A stretch of DNA of 64,000 bases from a candidate division KSB1 bacterium (GTDB taxonomy: Bacteria > Zhuqueibacterota > Zhuqueibacteria > Zhuqueibacterales > Zhuqueibacteraceae). Positions 35,444 through 45,062 of this stretch are shown here, one piece after another. Under the pieces are notes generated by a model. It was not told where the DNA came from. It saw only the letters and a list, made by a program, of their open reading frames with translations, and did not search any database. Made by a program: the position numbers and the translations under genes. Location: the NCBI GenBank assembly GCA_034506255.1, contig JAPDPX010000003.1, forward strand, positions 496,001 to 560,000, in the 5' to 3' direction. Positions within the stretch are counted from its first letter, which is position 1. Each line of letters starts with the position of its first letter.

Positions 35444-38400
35444 ATGGCTGAAAAAGAGTACCTCGTCGTCAAGGGTGCGCGGGAGCACAACCTCAAGAAC
35501 ATTGACGTCGAAATCCCCCGCAACAAACTGGTGGTGATCACCGGCCTATCCGGCTCCGGCAAGTCCTCCCTCGCTTTTGACACGATCTATGCCGAAGGCC
35601 AGCGCCGCTATGTCGAGTCGCTCTCGGCCTATGCCCGCCAATTTTTGGGCTTGATGGAAAAGCCCGATCTCGACTATATCGAAGGCCTGTCGCCCGCCAT
35701 CTCCATCGAACAAAAAAGCAGCAGTCGCAATCCACGCTCGACGGTGGGCACCGTCACCGAAATTTATGACTATCTGCGCCTGCTGTTCGCACGCATCGGC
35801 GTGCCGCATTGCTACAACTGCGGCAGGGTCATTGAGCGCCAGACGGTGCAGCAAATGGTCGATGCCATTCTGGCCCTGCCGGCGGGGGTACGCTTTCAGG
35901 TGCTGGCGCCGGTGGTGCGCGGCCGCAAGGGTGAATATCGCGAGATCTTCGACACCGCCCGGCGCGAAGGCTACGTGCGCGTGCGCGTCGACGGCGAGGT
36001 GAAGGATCTCGCCGGCGACATCAAGCTCGACAAGAACAAAAAGCACAACATCGAAATTGTCGTGGACCGGCTGCTCAATGAGCCCGGCATCAAGACCCGG
36101 CTGACCGACTCACTGGAGACCGCCCTGCATCTCGCCAACGGGCTGGTGCTGATCGAAGTGGTCAACCAGCGCGAGATTCTGTTTTCCGAGCATTTTGCCT
36201 GCGCCGAGTGCGGCATTTCGGTGGAGGAACTGGCGCCGCGGCTGTTCTCGTTCAATGCCCCGCATGGCGCCTGCCCGGCGTGCAACGGCCTGGGCACCAC
36301 CATGGAGGTCGACCCCGACCTGGTGGTGACCAATCCCGGCCTTTCCATTCGGGAGGGCGCGCTGGAGGTCTGGGGCGACAATCAGGAGGGCTGGTATTGG
36401 GAGCAGCTCAAGGCCGTCAGCCGGGCCTACGATTTCTCGCTCGACACCCCCTGGAATCAGCTCAAAAAAGCGCAGCAGCGGGTGGTGCTCTACGGCTCGG
36501 GCGAGCGCGAATTGAAATTCAACTATGCCAGCGGCAACGGCCGCATGCAGGCGCAATTCACCGGCAAATTCGAAGGCATCATTCCGAATCTGCAGCGCCG
36601 CTACGTGCAGACGGATTCGCAGTACATCCGCACCTGGATCGAGGGCTTCATGAACAAGAAGCCCTGCCCCGCCTGCCAGGGTGCGCGCTTGCGGCCGGAA
36701 GCGCTGGCGGTGAAAATCCGGCAGTACAACATTTTTGACATCACCCGCATGACCGTGCGCGCCGCCAATGACTTCTTCAACCATCTCGCGCTCAGCGCGC
36801 GGGAACAGCAGATCGCGCATCAAATTCTCAAAGAGGTGCGCGAGCGCCTGGGTTTTCTCGTCAATGTCGGTCTGGATTATCTCACGCTGCATCGCGACGC
36901 CGGCTCGCTGTCGGGCGGGGAGGCGCAGCGCATCCGCCTCGCCACCCAGATCGGTTCACAGCTTGTGGGCGTGCTTTACATTCTCGATGAACCCTCCATC
37001 GGCCTGCACCAGCGCGACAACCGCAAACTGATCGACACCCTGCTGCGCCTGCGCGATCTCGGCAACACCGTGATCGTGGTGGAACATGATCATGAGACCA
37101 TCGCGTCGGCGGACTGGGTGATTGACCTGGGCCCGGGTGCGGGCAAGGAAGGCGGCCGGGTGGTGGCAGCCGGGCCGCCCGCGGAAGTGGCGCACAACAC
37201 CCTCTCGCTCACCGGCGACTATCTCGCCGGCCGCAGATACATCGCCATTCCCGCGCAGCGCCGGCCCGGCAACGGCACGTTTCTGGAACTGACGGGCGCA
37301 CAGGGCAACAATCTCAAAAACCTCGATGTCAAATTCCCGCTCGGGCTGTTGATCTGTGTGACCGGTGTTTCCGGCTCGGGAAAATCGACATTGATCAACG
37401 AGACGCTCTATCGCGTGCTGGCGCGCGAATTGAATCAGGCCAAGCAGCAGCCGCTGCCGTTCCGCAGCCTCCGCGGCCTGCAGCATCTCGACAAGGTTAT
37501 CGACATTGACCAGTCGCCCATCGGCCGTACGCCGCGCAGCAATCCCGCCACCTACACCGGCTTGTTCACTGAAATTCGCGACCTCTTCGCGCAGACGCAG
37601 GAGGCCAAAATTCGCGGTTACAAGCCCGGCCGCTTCAGCTTCAATGTCAAGGGCGGCCGCTGTGAAAACTGTGAGGGCGATGGCATCATCAAAATCGAGA
37701 TGCACTTTCTGCCGGATGTCTACGTCACCTGCGAGGCCTGCAAAGGCAGGCGCTACAACCGCGAGACGCTCGAAATCAAGTACAAGGGCAAATCCATCGC
37801 CGAGGTGCTGGACATGACGGTGGACGAGGCGCTGGATTTCTTCCAGCACATTCCGACCGTGAAGCGGCGGCTGCAGACGCTGCACGACGTCGGCCTGGGT
37901 TACATTCACCTCGGCCAGCAGGCCACGACGCTTTCCGGCGGCGAGGCGCAGCGCGTCAAACTGGCCACCGAACTTTCGCGCGTCGCCACCGGCCGCACCA
38001 TTTACATTCTCGATGAACCCACCACCGGTTTGCACTTCGAAGACGTCAAGATGCTGCTCAAGGTGTTGAACCGGCTGGTGGACATGGGCAACAGCGTGAT
38101 CGTGATCGAGCACAATCTCGATGTGATCAAGACCGCGGACTACATTATCGATCTCGGGCCGGAGGGCGGCGACAATGGCGGCCGTGTCGTTGCCGCCGGC
38201 ACGCCCGAGGACGTGGCGCAGGTGGCAGGGTCTTACACGGGGGAATTTCTCCGGAAAATTTTGCAGGAAGGCCGGCGCGAAGCCCGGCCGTTCAGCATGT
38301 CGCCGGCGCCGGCGAATGGCCATCGCAATCATGTGCGCCTCAGCGCAGAGGGCGAAGTCGGCTGGAAGAAAAGCCGGCGGTCGCGCGTCCAGGTTGCTTT

Positions 38401-38500
38401 CGAGGAGGATGAGGAGAGAGAAGGCACGGAGGCGGGGCAACACAAGAAAAACAGCCTGCCCGGCCGCAGGCCGCGGCGTGTCGCTGACACCCGCAGATGA
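35444..38500 (+). CDS. uvrA: Excinuclease ABC subunit A
   Basis: UvrA is the damage-sensing ATPase of nucleotide excision repair. Both ABC modules are complete: Walker [21 protein letters not shown] near residue 32 and [15 protein letters not shown] near 645; signatures [18 protein letters not shown] and [18 protein letters not shown]. Zinc sites are C-x2-C pairs including [26 protein letters not shown] and [10 protein letters not shown]. At 1018 residues it is about 70 longer than usual. The extra C-terminal tail is charged and disordered-looking ([18 protein letters not shown] onward) and is not expected to be catalytic. The gene is monocistronic from its own promoter. Confidence 0.98.
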   Translation: MAEKEYLVVKGAREHNLKNIDVEIPRNKLVVITGLSGSGKSSLAFDTIYAEGQRRYVESLSAYARQFLGLMEKPDLDYIEGLSPAISIEQKSSSRNPRSTVGTVTEIYDYLRLLFARIGVPHCYNCGRVIERQTVQQMVDAILALPAGVRFQVLAPVVRGRKGEYREIFDTARREGYVRVRVDGEVKDLAGDIKLDKNKKHNIEIVVDRLLNEPGIKTRLTDSLETALHLANGLVLIEVVNQREILFSEHFACAECGISVEELAPRLFSFNAPHGACPACNGLGTTMEVDPDLVVTNPGLSIREGALEVWGDNQEGWYWEQLKAVSRAYDFSLDTPWNQLKKAQQRVVLYGSGERELKFNYASGNGRMQAQFTGKFEGIIPNLQRRYVQTDSQYIRTWIEGFMNKKPCPACQGARLRPEALAVKIRQYNIFDITRMTVRAANDFFNHLALSAREQQIAHQILKEVRERLGFLVNVGLDYLTLHRDAGSLSGGEAQRIRLATQIGSQLVGVLYILDEPSIGLHQRDNRKLIDTLLRLRDLGNTVIVVEHDHETIASADWVIDLGPGAGKEGGRVVAAGPPAEVAHNTLSLTGDYLAGRRYIAIPAQRRPGNGTFLELTGAQGNNLKNLDVKFPLGLLICVTGVSGSGKSTLINETLYRVLARELNQAKQQPLPFRSLRGLQHLDKVIDIDQSPIGRTPRSNPATYTGLFTEIRDLFAQTQEAKIRGYKPGRFSFNVKGGRCENCEGDGIIKIEMHFLPDVYVTCEACKGRRYNRETLEIKYKGKSIAEVLDMTVDEALDFFQHIPTVKRRLQTLHDVGLGYIHLGQQATTLSGGEAQRVKLATELSRVATGRTIYILDEPTTGLHFEDVKMLLKVLNRLVDMGNSVIVIEHNLDVIKTADYIIDLGPEGGDNGGRVVAAGTPEDVAQVAGSYTGEFLRKILQEGRREARPFSMSPAPANGHRNHVRLSAEGEVGWKKSRRSRVQVAFEEDEEREGTEAGQHKKNSLPGRRPRRVADTRR

Positions 38501-38618
38501 AGCCCGGCGCGCAATCCCCCAATCGCTGCACCGTCATCATCACCACCATCGGCATGAGTGCCCGTGACCCGTCCGGCCTCTGACCGCACATCTTGTCAGT
38601 CACAAGGATCCTGCTGCC

Positions 38619-39737
38619 ATGCTCGAAAAGGAGGTGCTGCTCCGGCAAACCGCGGCGGCATTGCAAGCCCGCACAGCACAGCTCGCGACCCCGCGGGCGG
38701 TGCTCGGATTTGACGGCTTCGTGGACGAGATCGTCCGCATTGTTGACAAGCGCGAATCTCTGGATCGCTACACCGCCCTTCCCAGTCTCACCGCTCTGGC
38801 CGACCGCATCGCCGAGGCTGCCGGCAAGAGCACGAACCTGGAATTGGTGGTGCAGCAAATGAAACTCGGCGGCAACGGTCCGATCATGGCCAATGCCCTG
38901 GCCGCTTTTGGCGTGGCGGTGACTTACATTGGCAATCTCGGTTATCCCACTCTGCATCCGGTGTTTCAGGAGCTGGCCCGGCGGGCGCAGGTGATCTCCA
39001 TCGCCGAGCCCGGTCATACCGACGCCATTGAGTTCGAAGACGGCAAGCTCATGCTGGGCAAGATCACCCCCCTCAATGACATCACCTGGGAGAATCTCAT
39101 GGCGCGCGTCAGCGGTGAGCAATTGCTGCGCTTTCTGCAGGAAGCCGGTCTGCTGGGGTTGCTGAACTGGACCATGATTCCCCATCTGTCGGATATATGG
39201 CAGCATTTTTTGAAGGATCTCTGTCCGCTCTTGAAACACCGGCCGCTGATGTTCTTTGATCTTGCCGATCCCGCCAAACGCCTCACCGAAGACATTCACG
39301 CTGCTCTGCAACTGCTCTCACGGTTCCAGCAGTATGCTGACGTCATGCTCGGCGTGAATGAGAAGGAAAGCTACGAGCTGGCTGAAGTGCTCGGCATTCA
39401 CGTGAAATATCAAACGCCGGAAGCCGTGGAAAAAATTGCGGTCGAGATGCGGGCCAAGCTGGGTATCGGCGCGGTAGTGGTGCATCCGCGCGAATATGCC
39501 GTGGCGGCCACCGAGGATGAATTTGCCCGGGTCACCGGCCCGTTCACGCCCAAACCGCTGATCTCCACCGGCGGGGGCGATCATTTCAATGCCGGCTTTT
39601 GCTTGGGCGCGCTGCTGCAACTGCCGCTGGCTTCCTGTCTGTTGACCGGGGTCGCGACCTCGGGTTTTTACGTGCGCACGGCACAAAGCCCCACAGTGGA
39701 CCAGCTTGTCGAGTTCATCCGGCACTGGCCTGAGTGA
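38619..39737 (+). CDS. PfkB-family carbohydrate kinase-like protein
   Basis: A 372-residue ribokinase-fold protein. The N-terminal LGFDGFVDEIVRIVDKRES is an unusual opening for PfkB kinases, followed by QMKLGGNGPIMANALAAFG and TYIGNLGYPTLHPVF. The active-site loop near residue 310 is STGGGDHFNAGFCLGALL, where the usual GAGD is GGGD; the catalytic Asp is kept. ADP-dependent sugar kinases show similar GGGD-like loops, but the fold here looks like a standard PfkB. The sugar substrate is unknown. The gene lies 118 bases after uvrA and upstream of the ATP-grasp gene. Confidence 0.85.
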   Translation: MLEKEVLLRQTAAALQARTAQLATPRAVLGFDGFVDEIVRIVDKRESLDRYTALPSLTALADRIAEAAGKSTNLELVVQQMKLGGNGPIMANALAAFGVAVTYIGNLGYPTLHPVFQELARRAQVISIAEPGHTDAIEFEDGKLMLGKITPLNDITWENLMARVSGEQLLRFLQEAGLLGLLNWTMIPHLSDIWQHFLKDLCPLLKHRPLMFFDLADPAKRLTEDIHAALQLLSRFQQYADVMLGVNEKESYELAEVLGIHVKYQTPEAVEKIAVEMRAKLGIGAVVVHPREYAVAATEDEFARVTGPFTPKPLISTGGGDHFNAGFCLGALLQLPLASCLLTGVATSGFYVRTAQSPTVDQLVEFIRHWPE

Positions 39738-39942
39738 GATTCCGGTGCTGTTCCGTCAAGGCTCGGCCTTGACTTTGATAGAGCGCGGTTGGGGAAAGGC
39801 CGGCTGGGGGTTCAGGTGAGAAAAGTGTGTGAGTCATGGCCAACGATGGCCCAGCCCTCGCTGAAGCGGGCCGTTTTTGATCCCGGTCGTCGCTGAAACA
39901 TCTTATCCCTTTTCCATCACATCTGGCACCAGTTCCATCACC

Positions 39943-41202
39943 ATGTCCACCTCCCCTCATGTCATGCTGCTCGGGGTCGGCGCTTTTGCGCATGCCGTCA
40001 TGCGCATTCTGCGGGAAAATGGCGCGCGTGTGAGCTGCTATCTGACGCGCAGTTACGGCCACTATGGCCCCTCGCTCGAAGGCGAGGTTTATCCCGCCTC
40101 CTACTTCCCCAGTCCGGTGCGCTTTGTGCGCGACAAGAAGGTCGATTTGTTGATCCCGATGTCCATCGACTGGCTGCAGCAGCCCTGGGCGGAGGAATTG
40201 CTGTCGCTGAAGGTGCCCATCTTCTCGCCAGTGCATGAAGCCATGCGCCTGGAGCGCGAGCGGGACTGGGCGCGCCAGCTCTGCCAGCAGTTCGGCATTC
40301 CCTTCCCGGTCTCCTATGTGGCGCGCAACCGGCTGGAGGCCGAAGCCATCCTCCGGCAGGACCCGCGGCCCTATGTCATCAAAAATCCCCTGTGCTCGCC
40401 CACCAGTCCGATTCACACCATCGTTTGTGAAACCGTCGAGGATACCTGGCACTGGCTGGAGCGCCTGGATTACGCCGAAGGCGTTTTCCTGCAGGAATAC
40501 ATGGGCCGCGCCGAGGCCGGTCACATCGCGGTGGTGAGTGCCGGTGAAATTCACTCGCTGGTGACGAACCAGGAATACAAGCGCGCATTTGACGGCAACA
40601 TGGGCATCGTGGCCGGCGCGCCGCTCGGCGGACTGGCGCAACAGGATCCGCACGATCGCTACGGCCTGGCAGCAGAGCTGCTGCATCCCCTGCTCCCCTG
40701 GCTGCGCCAGGTCAATTTTCACGGCCCGGTGCAGGTCACCGCGGCCCTGCGCGACGGCCGCTGGCACGTGCTGGAGTACAACGTGCGCATGGGCGTCACT
40801 TCGACGCAAATGATTCTGCGCATGCTGGCCAATCCCCTGGAAGTGATCATGGCCACCGCCCGCAATCAGCCGGTCGCCCCGCGCTTTCACGAAGCCCTGC
40901 AGTTTGGCTGCAATCTCACGCTGGCGGGTTACGGTTACCCCTACATCAGCATTCAAGGCCCACGGCTGCCGGTGCGGCTGCTGGAACAACCCACCTGCGA
41001 TATTTGGTGGAACGAAGTGGCGGAAGACGCCCGCGGCGGACTGGTGATGACCGGCCATCGCATCGCCGACGTGGTGGCGCTCGCCGATTCGTTGCCGGCC
41101 GCAATCAATCTGGCTTATGAAAACATCCGCAAGATCAAGTGCCTGAGCAGCTACTATCGCACCGACATCGGCGCGAGTCTGTGGCCGCCGGGAAAGGAGT
41201 GA
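39943..41202 (+). CDS. PurD-like ATP-grasp ligase
   Basis: A 419-residue ATP-grasp protein most like phosphoribosylamine-glycine ligase (PurD). LLGVGAFAHAVMRIL replaces the GNGGREHAL opening. The ATP-binding part shows PYVIKNPLCSPTSPIHTIV, FLQEYMGRAEAGHIAVVSAG, TNQEYKRAFDGNMGIVAGAP and HVLEYNVRMGVTSTQ. The last two parallel the PurD motifs QDHKRxxDGDxGPNTGGMG and LEFNxRFGDPETQ, with the acidic metal ligands shifted (FGDPE becomes MGVTS). It is probably not the housekeeping PurD. The ATG at 39943 has no good ribosome site. A secreted protein gene starts 5 bases after its stop. Confidence 0.75.
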   Translation: MSTSPHVMLLGVGAFAHAVMRILRENGARVSCYLTRSYGHYGPSLEGEVYPASYFPSPVRFVRDKKVDLLIPMSIDWLQQPWAEELLSLKVPIFSPVHEAMRLERERDWARQLCQQFGIPFPVSYVARNRLEAEAILRQDPRPYVIKNPLCSPTSPIHTIVCETVEDTWHWLERLDYAEGVFLQEYMGRAEAGHIAVVSAGEIHSLVTNQEYKRAFDGNMGIVAGAPLGGLAQQDPHDRYGLAAELLHPLLPWLRQVNFHGPVQVTAALRDGRWHVLEYNVRMGVTSTQMILRMLANPLEVIMATARNQPVAPRFHEALQFGCNLTLAGYGYPYISIQGPRLPVRLLEQPTCDIWWNEVAEDARGGLVMTGHRIADVVALADSLPAAINLAYENIRKIKCLSSYYRTDIGASLWPPGKE

Positions 41203-41207
41203 CCGCC

Positions 41208-42413
41208 ATGACTTTCATCCGCTGTCATGTTGTCTTTCTGATGTTGTCACTCGTGTTGGCGCATGGCCAGACGCATCCCACGTTGCGCCTGCAGAATGAA
41301 TCCCGGCAGGTGGCAGGCACACCCCTGATCGATCGCGCCGGTGAAACCATCGCCTGGCGCGCCGGCAACAGCCTGCTCTGGCAGAACCAGCACGGCAGCA
41401 ACCTGCTCGCGCAGCCGGGCCGCTTCCTGAAGCAGGCATTGAGCGCCAACGGCGAAGTGCTGGCGGTTTTGCAAATGACGGCGCCCGACACGCTGGTATT
41501 GCGGTGGTTCGATCAACATGGCCGCGCGCCTGGCCGCCATACCCTGCCGCGCCATGAAGACGATCCCCTGCCGCAAATTTGTTTGAGCAGGGAGGGCACT
41601 GCCCTGTTGCTTGCTCAACCAGCCACGGCACAGGTGCTGTTTTTCTCCAGCGCGGACCTCCTGCCGGGTCCGCGACTGCTGTTCGATTCCGTTGCCTATC
41701 TCAATGAACGCCCGCTGTTCCTGGCGGCGGCTGGCGAGAGCTTCCTGGTTCTCAGCCAGCCTGAAGTCTCCAACGAGCAGCGGCCGGGGCAACCGGTGCT
41801 GATCTGTTTTTCGCTCGCGGGACAGGAACGTTGGCGCCGTGAATTGCCCGCGGGCACGGCCGGCGGCCTGGAGGTGTCGCGCAACGGCGAATGGATCATC
41901 GCCAGCCATTATCACGTGGACAATGCCACCGGCGCCGTGACGTCGGCGATGGTGTTGTTCGACCGCGAGGGCGCACAACAGGCCGCGACTGCCGGACTTT
42001 TTCGCCAGGCGCGGTTCTCCGACAATGGCGAGCGTTTGTTCGTGATGGATCGCCGCCAGGTGCGCCTGCTCAAGCTGCCGGGCCTCGATACTGTCTGGCA
42101 AAGTTCGCTGACCAGCCGCAACGAAATGTTCGTCGATATCGCCATGGATCCGGCCGGCCGCGACCACTTCTTTGCCCTGGCCGCAGTGAGCACTTTCAAG
42201 CATGACCGCTTCGTTTTCGAACACGGCCGCCTGATCAAATTCATCGGCGGCCACCCGCGCACCAGCGTCCGCCTGTCAGAGGAGCTGGTGAATCCCACGC
42301 TGGCCTTTTCCACCAGCAGCCAGCGGCTGCTGCTGGCCGCGGACGGTTTGGTGCAGCGCTACACCGTGGTGAGTGTGGTGCGGCCGCCGGGGAAACGTGC
42401 AATCAAACAATAA
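41208..42413 (+). CDS. Secreted beta-propeller-like protein of unknown function
   Basis: A 401-residue protein with signal peptide TFIRCHVVFLMLSLVLAHG. The body repeats blade-like units of about 60 residues, each with a Gly/Asn turn and a hydrophobic strand: SANGEVLAVLQ, SREGTALLLAQ, SRNGEWIIASHY, SDNGERLFVMD and STSSQRLLLAAD. This looks like a six- or seven-bladed propeller. No T9SS tail is present, so it is probably periplasmic. AAAGGAGTGA precedes the ATG, which is 5 bases after the ATP-grasp stop. Co-expression with an ATP-grasp ligase is striking, but no joint function is known. Confidence 0.75.
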   Translation: MTFIRCHVVFLMLSLVLAHGQTHPTLRLQNESRQVAGTPLIDRAGETIAWRAGNSLLWQNQHGSNLLAQPGRFLKQALSANGEVLAVLQMTAPDTLVLRWFDQHGRAPGRHTLPRHEDDPLPQICLSREGTALLLAQPATAQVLFFSSADLLPGPRLLFDSVAYLNERPLFLAAAGESFLVLSQPEVSNEQRPGQPVLICFSLAGQERWRRELPAGTAGGLEVSRNGEWIIASHYHVDNATGAVTSAMVLFDREGAQQAATAGLFRQARFSDNGERLFVMDRRQVRLLKLPGLDTVWQSSLTSRNEMFVDIAMDPAGRDHFFALAAVSTFKHDRFVFEHGRLIKFIGGHPRTSVRLSEELVNPTLAFSTSSQRLLLAADGLVQRYTVVSVVRPPGKRAIKQ

Positions 42414-42465
42414 CGCCACGGCGTGCCGCTGCCGTAATGCCTCAGTTACGTCTGGGGACGCAGCG

Positions 42466-42501
42466 CCGATGTCCTGTCTGCAGGCAGGGATGCCTGCACT
42501 G
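42466..42501. repeat. Double-hairpin dispersed repeat, copy 3
   Basis: GATGTCCTGTCTGCAGGCAG followed by GATGCCTGCACTGC. The second stem, GCAGGC-AGGGAT-GCCTGC, is perfect. Same family as 7735. Confidence 0.6.
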
Positions 42502-42573
42502 CTCCACACGTTACCGGGGGATTGCCCGCTGCCGCTGTTTTTAAGTCTTTTTCACTGCCAGCCTGCGCGAGTC

Positions 42574-44802
42574 ATGATCATGATGCCGAAACCGCTTGTT
42601 GTGTTCGTGTTGCTTTGCCCCCTCACTGCTGCTGCCCAGTTCCCCTGGCCGGTGACGCCGTTGCAGGAAACGCATGCCATCACCGGCACCTTTTGCGAAT
42701 ATCGCGACACCGCGCCGGCGCCGCATTATCACAACGGCACTGACATTCCAAAGGAGGATCGCTCGCCGGTTTATCCCTGCGCGGATGGCCTCATCACGGC
42801 GATTGATCCCACCGGCAGCAGCGCCTATGTCCGCGTCGGGCGCTTCGCCTATGTTCACATCGCACCCAATCCCGCGCTGAGCGTGGGCGATTCCGTGTTC
42901 AAATCCGTGACCGTGCTCGGTACCATTCTCGACGGGCTGGGGCACGTGCATTTGACCGAAGGCCAGGTGGGCAGCGAAGTGAATGCCCTGCGCAAGGACA
43001 CCGGTCTGACTCCCTACGTTGACACCTGGGCGCCGGTGATCAATTTCGTCAAACTCTTTCTGACCGGCAGCAACACCGAATTCACCGCCGGCAATGTCAG
43101 CAGCAGAGTCGACATTGTCGCGCACATCTCCGAACGCAATGGTCCGCCCGGCAGCTCCAATTCGGTGCTCAACAACGGTGCCTACAAAGTCGGCTATCGC
43201 ATTCTCACCGCCAGCCGCGATGTGGTGGTCTATCTGCCGCCCACCAACGGCGTGCGCTTTCAATTCGACCGCAAGCCCTCCGGCGACGTGCATTACACCT
43301 TTCATCCCACCTACTCTTCCACCAGCATGCACGTCTACTACGTGTCCAATACCGCCAATGGCCGGTCCTACTGGGACACCGAGACGCTGCCGCCCGGCAA
43401 CTACACCCTGCACGTTTTCGCGGAAGACACCTACGGCAATGTCGGCAACGCCTATGTGCCGGTGCAGATTTCAAAAAAGGATTTGCTTGCGCCAGCGCGA
43501 CCGCTGCTGCTGGCGATCACGAATGCCGGCACGCCCCGGGCGCGCTGGCTCGCCAACAATGAGGTCGATCTGCGCGGGTACCGGCTTTATGTTTCTCCCG
43601 GGAATGTCAACGCCTGGCAGCTCGCCATGGACGAAACTGCCTTGCCCGGGAACCTAACCTCCACCAGCCTGGCGCTGCCCGCCGGTGACGCCTATTACCG
43701 CCTGACCGCCGTGGACACCACCACGCCGCCGAATGAAAGCCCCCATTCCGATGTTTATGGCCTGGCATCCTCGCCGCGGCCCGAGCGCATCCTGGTTGTC
43801 GATGGCTTCGACCGATATGGCGGCTCGGGAAGCTGGTCGCAGCCGTGGCACTATTTCGTCTTTCATTATGGCGATGCGATTGCCGCCGCCGGCTTTGCCT
43901 TCGAGAGTTGTGCCAATGACGAGATCCTTTCCGGTGCCATCAAGCTCGAGGATTATCAGGCCGTTTTCTGGCTGCTGGGCGATGAATCCACCACGGACGA
44001 AACCTTCAGCAGTGTGGAACAGGCGCGCGTCCAGGCCTATTTGCAGCAGGGCGGCAGGCTCTTTGTCTCGGGTTCGGAGGTGGCGTGGGATTTGGACACG
44101 GCGGCGCGCGGCTCAGCCAGCGATGAGGCCTTTTTGCGCGATTATCTCAAGGCGGATTATGTCGCGGATGATGCCAACAACACGACGGTGACCGGCGAGG
44201 CCGGCAGTATTTTCGCGGGAATGAATTTCACCTACGGCAGTTTGCCCTACATCGAAGACTATCCCGATGCCATCGCGCCGGTTGCGGGCAGCACTGCCTG
44301 TCTGCGTTACGGCAACGGCCAGATTGCCGGCGTGCAATTCGAAGGACTCTTTCCCGGCGGCGCGCGGCCGGGAAGGCTGGTTTACCTCGGTTTCCCCTTT
44401 GAGACAATTGCCGCAGCCAGCGCGCGCGCCGAGTTGATGCAGCGCGTGCTGGCGTTCTTTTTCCCCGGCGCCACCGCAGTTGCAAGCGACCCGGCTGCAG
44501 ACGTCCCCCGGGAATTCGTTCTCTACCAGAACTATCCCAATCCCTTCAATCCTTCCACGACAATCCGTTTTGGCCTGCCCGCCTCGGGCGTGGTTCATCT
44601 GGAGATTTACGATGTGCTTGGCCGCCTTGTGCACATGTGGCCGGCACGGCATTACGCCGCCGGCGTGCATGAAGTGCGGTGGGATGGGCGCAATCAGGCC
44701 GGCGCCGCGGTGGCCAGCGGTGAATACTTGCTGCGCCTGCGTGCGGAGGGAAGCGACAAACGCGAATTTCGCGGGGTGAGCAAGCTCAGTCTGCTGAGAT
44801 GA
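42574..44802 (+). CDS. T9SS-secreted M23-type peptidase with Fn3-like and sorting domains
   Basis: A 742-residue secreted protein. The signal LVVFVLLCPLTAAAQ is followed by an M23/LytM-like fold: HYHNGTDIPKEDRSPVYPCA with the HxxxD zinc motif (residues 51-55) and GHVHLTEGQ with the HxH pair near 125. A fibronectin-III-like region (about 300-400), then a large domain starting RILVVDGFDRYGGSGSW that resembles a gliding- or GATase-like fold, follow. The end is a T9SS tail, YQNYPNPFNPSTTIRFGLPA to KREFRGVSKLSLLR. Peptidoglycan or protein cleavage is possible if the zinc site is active. Three in-frame ATGs cluster at the start; 42574 is the longest. Confidence 0.86.
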   Translation: MIMMPKPLVVFVLLCPLTAAAQFPWPVTPLQETHAITGTFCEYRDTAPAPHYHNGTDIPKEDRSPVYPCADGLITAIDPTGSSAYVRVGRFAYVHIAPNPALSVGDSVFKSVTVLGTILDGLGHVHLTEGQVGSEVNALRKDTGLTPYVDTWAPVINFVKLFLTGSNTEFTAGNVSSRVDIVAHISERNGPPGSSNSVLNNGAYKVGYRILTASRDVVVYLPPTNGVRFQFDRKPSGDVHYTFHPTYSSTSMHVYYVSNTANGRSYWDTETLPPGNYTLHVFAEDTYGNVGNAYVPVQISKKDLLAPARPLLLAITNAGTPRARWLANNEVDLRGYRLYVSPGNVNAWQLAMDETALPGNLTSTSLALPAGDAYYRLTAVDTTTPPNESPHSDVYGLASSPRPERILVVDGFDRYGGSGSWSQPWHYFVFHYGDAIAAAGFAFESCANDEILSGAIKLEDYQAVFWLLGDESTTDETFSSVEQARVQAYLQQGGRLFVSGSEVAWDLDTAARGSASDEAFLRDYLKADYVADDANNTTVTGEAGSIFAGMNFTYGSLPYIEDYPDAIAPVAGSTACLRYGNGQIAGVQFEGLFPGGARPGRLVYLGFPFETIAAASARAELMQRVLAFFFPGATAVASDPAADVPREFVLYQNYPNPFNPSTTIRFGLPASGVVHLEIYDVLGRLVHMWPARHYAAGVHEVRWDGRNQAGAAVASGEYLLRLRAEGSDKREFRGVSKLSLLR

Positions 44803-45062
44803 AGGCGCCTTAGCCAAACGAGTGCCGGTCACTCAAATCCCATCCCCCAGTTTCATTTTATCCCAAAGGCAAATCCCGGATCCGGCATCTTCCTCAGGCC
44901 GACAGGAAGGGGCGGGATCGTTAGAATGTCCACGTTTAGGGTGCAGGCGGGAAGGCAAAGACACTTCCCTGCAAACACAAAGCACCATGGATTCAACGCC
45001 TGGCAATCCTGCTTTTCCCTGTCGCAAAAGCGAAGCGTGAACCGGCTGCTGCCGGGCTGGAT

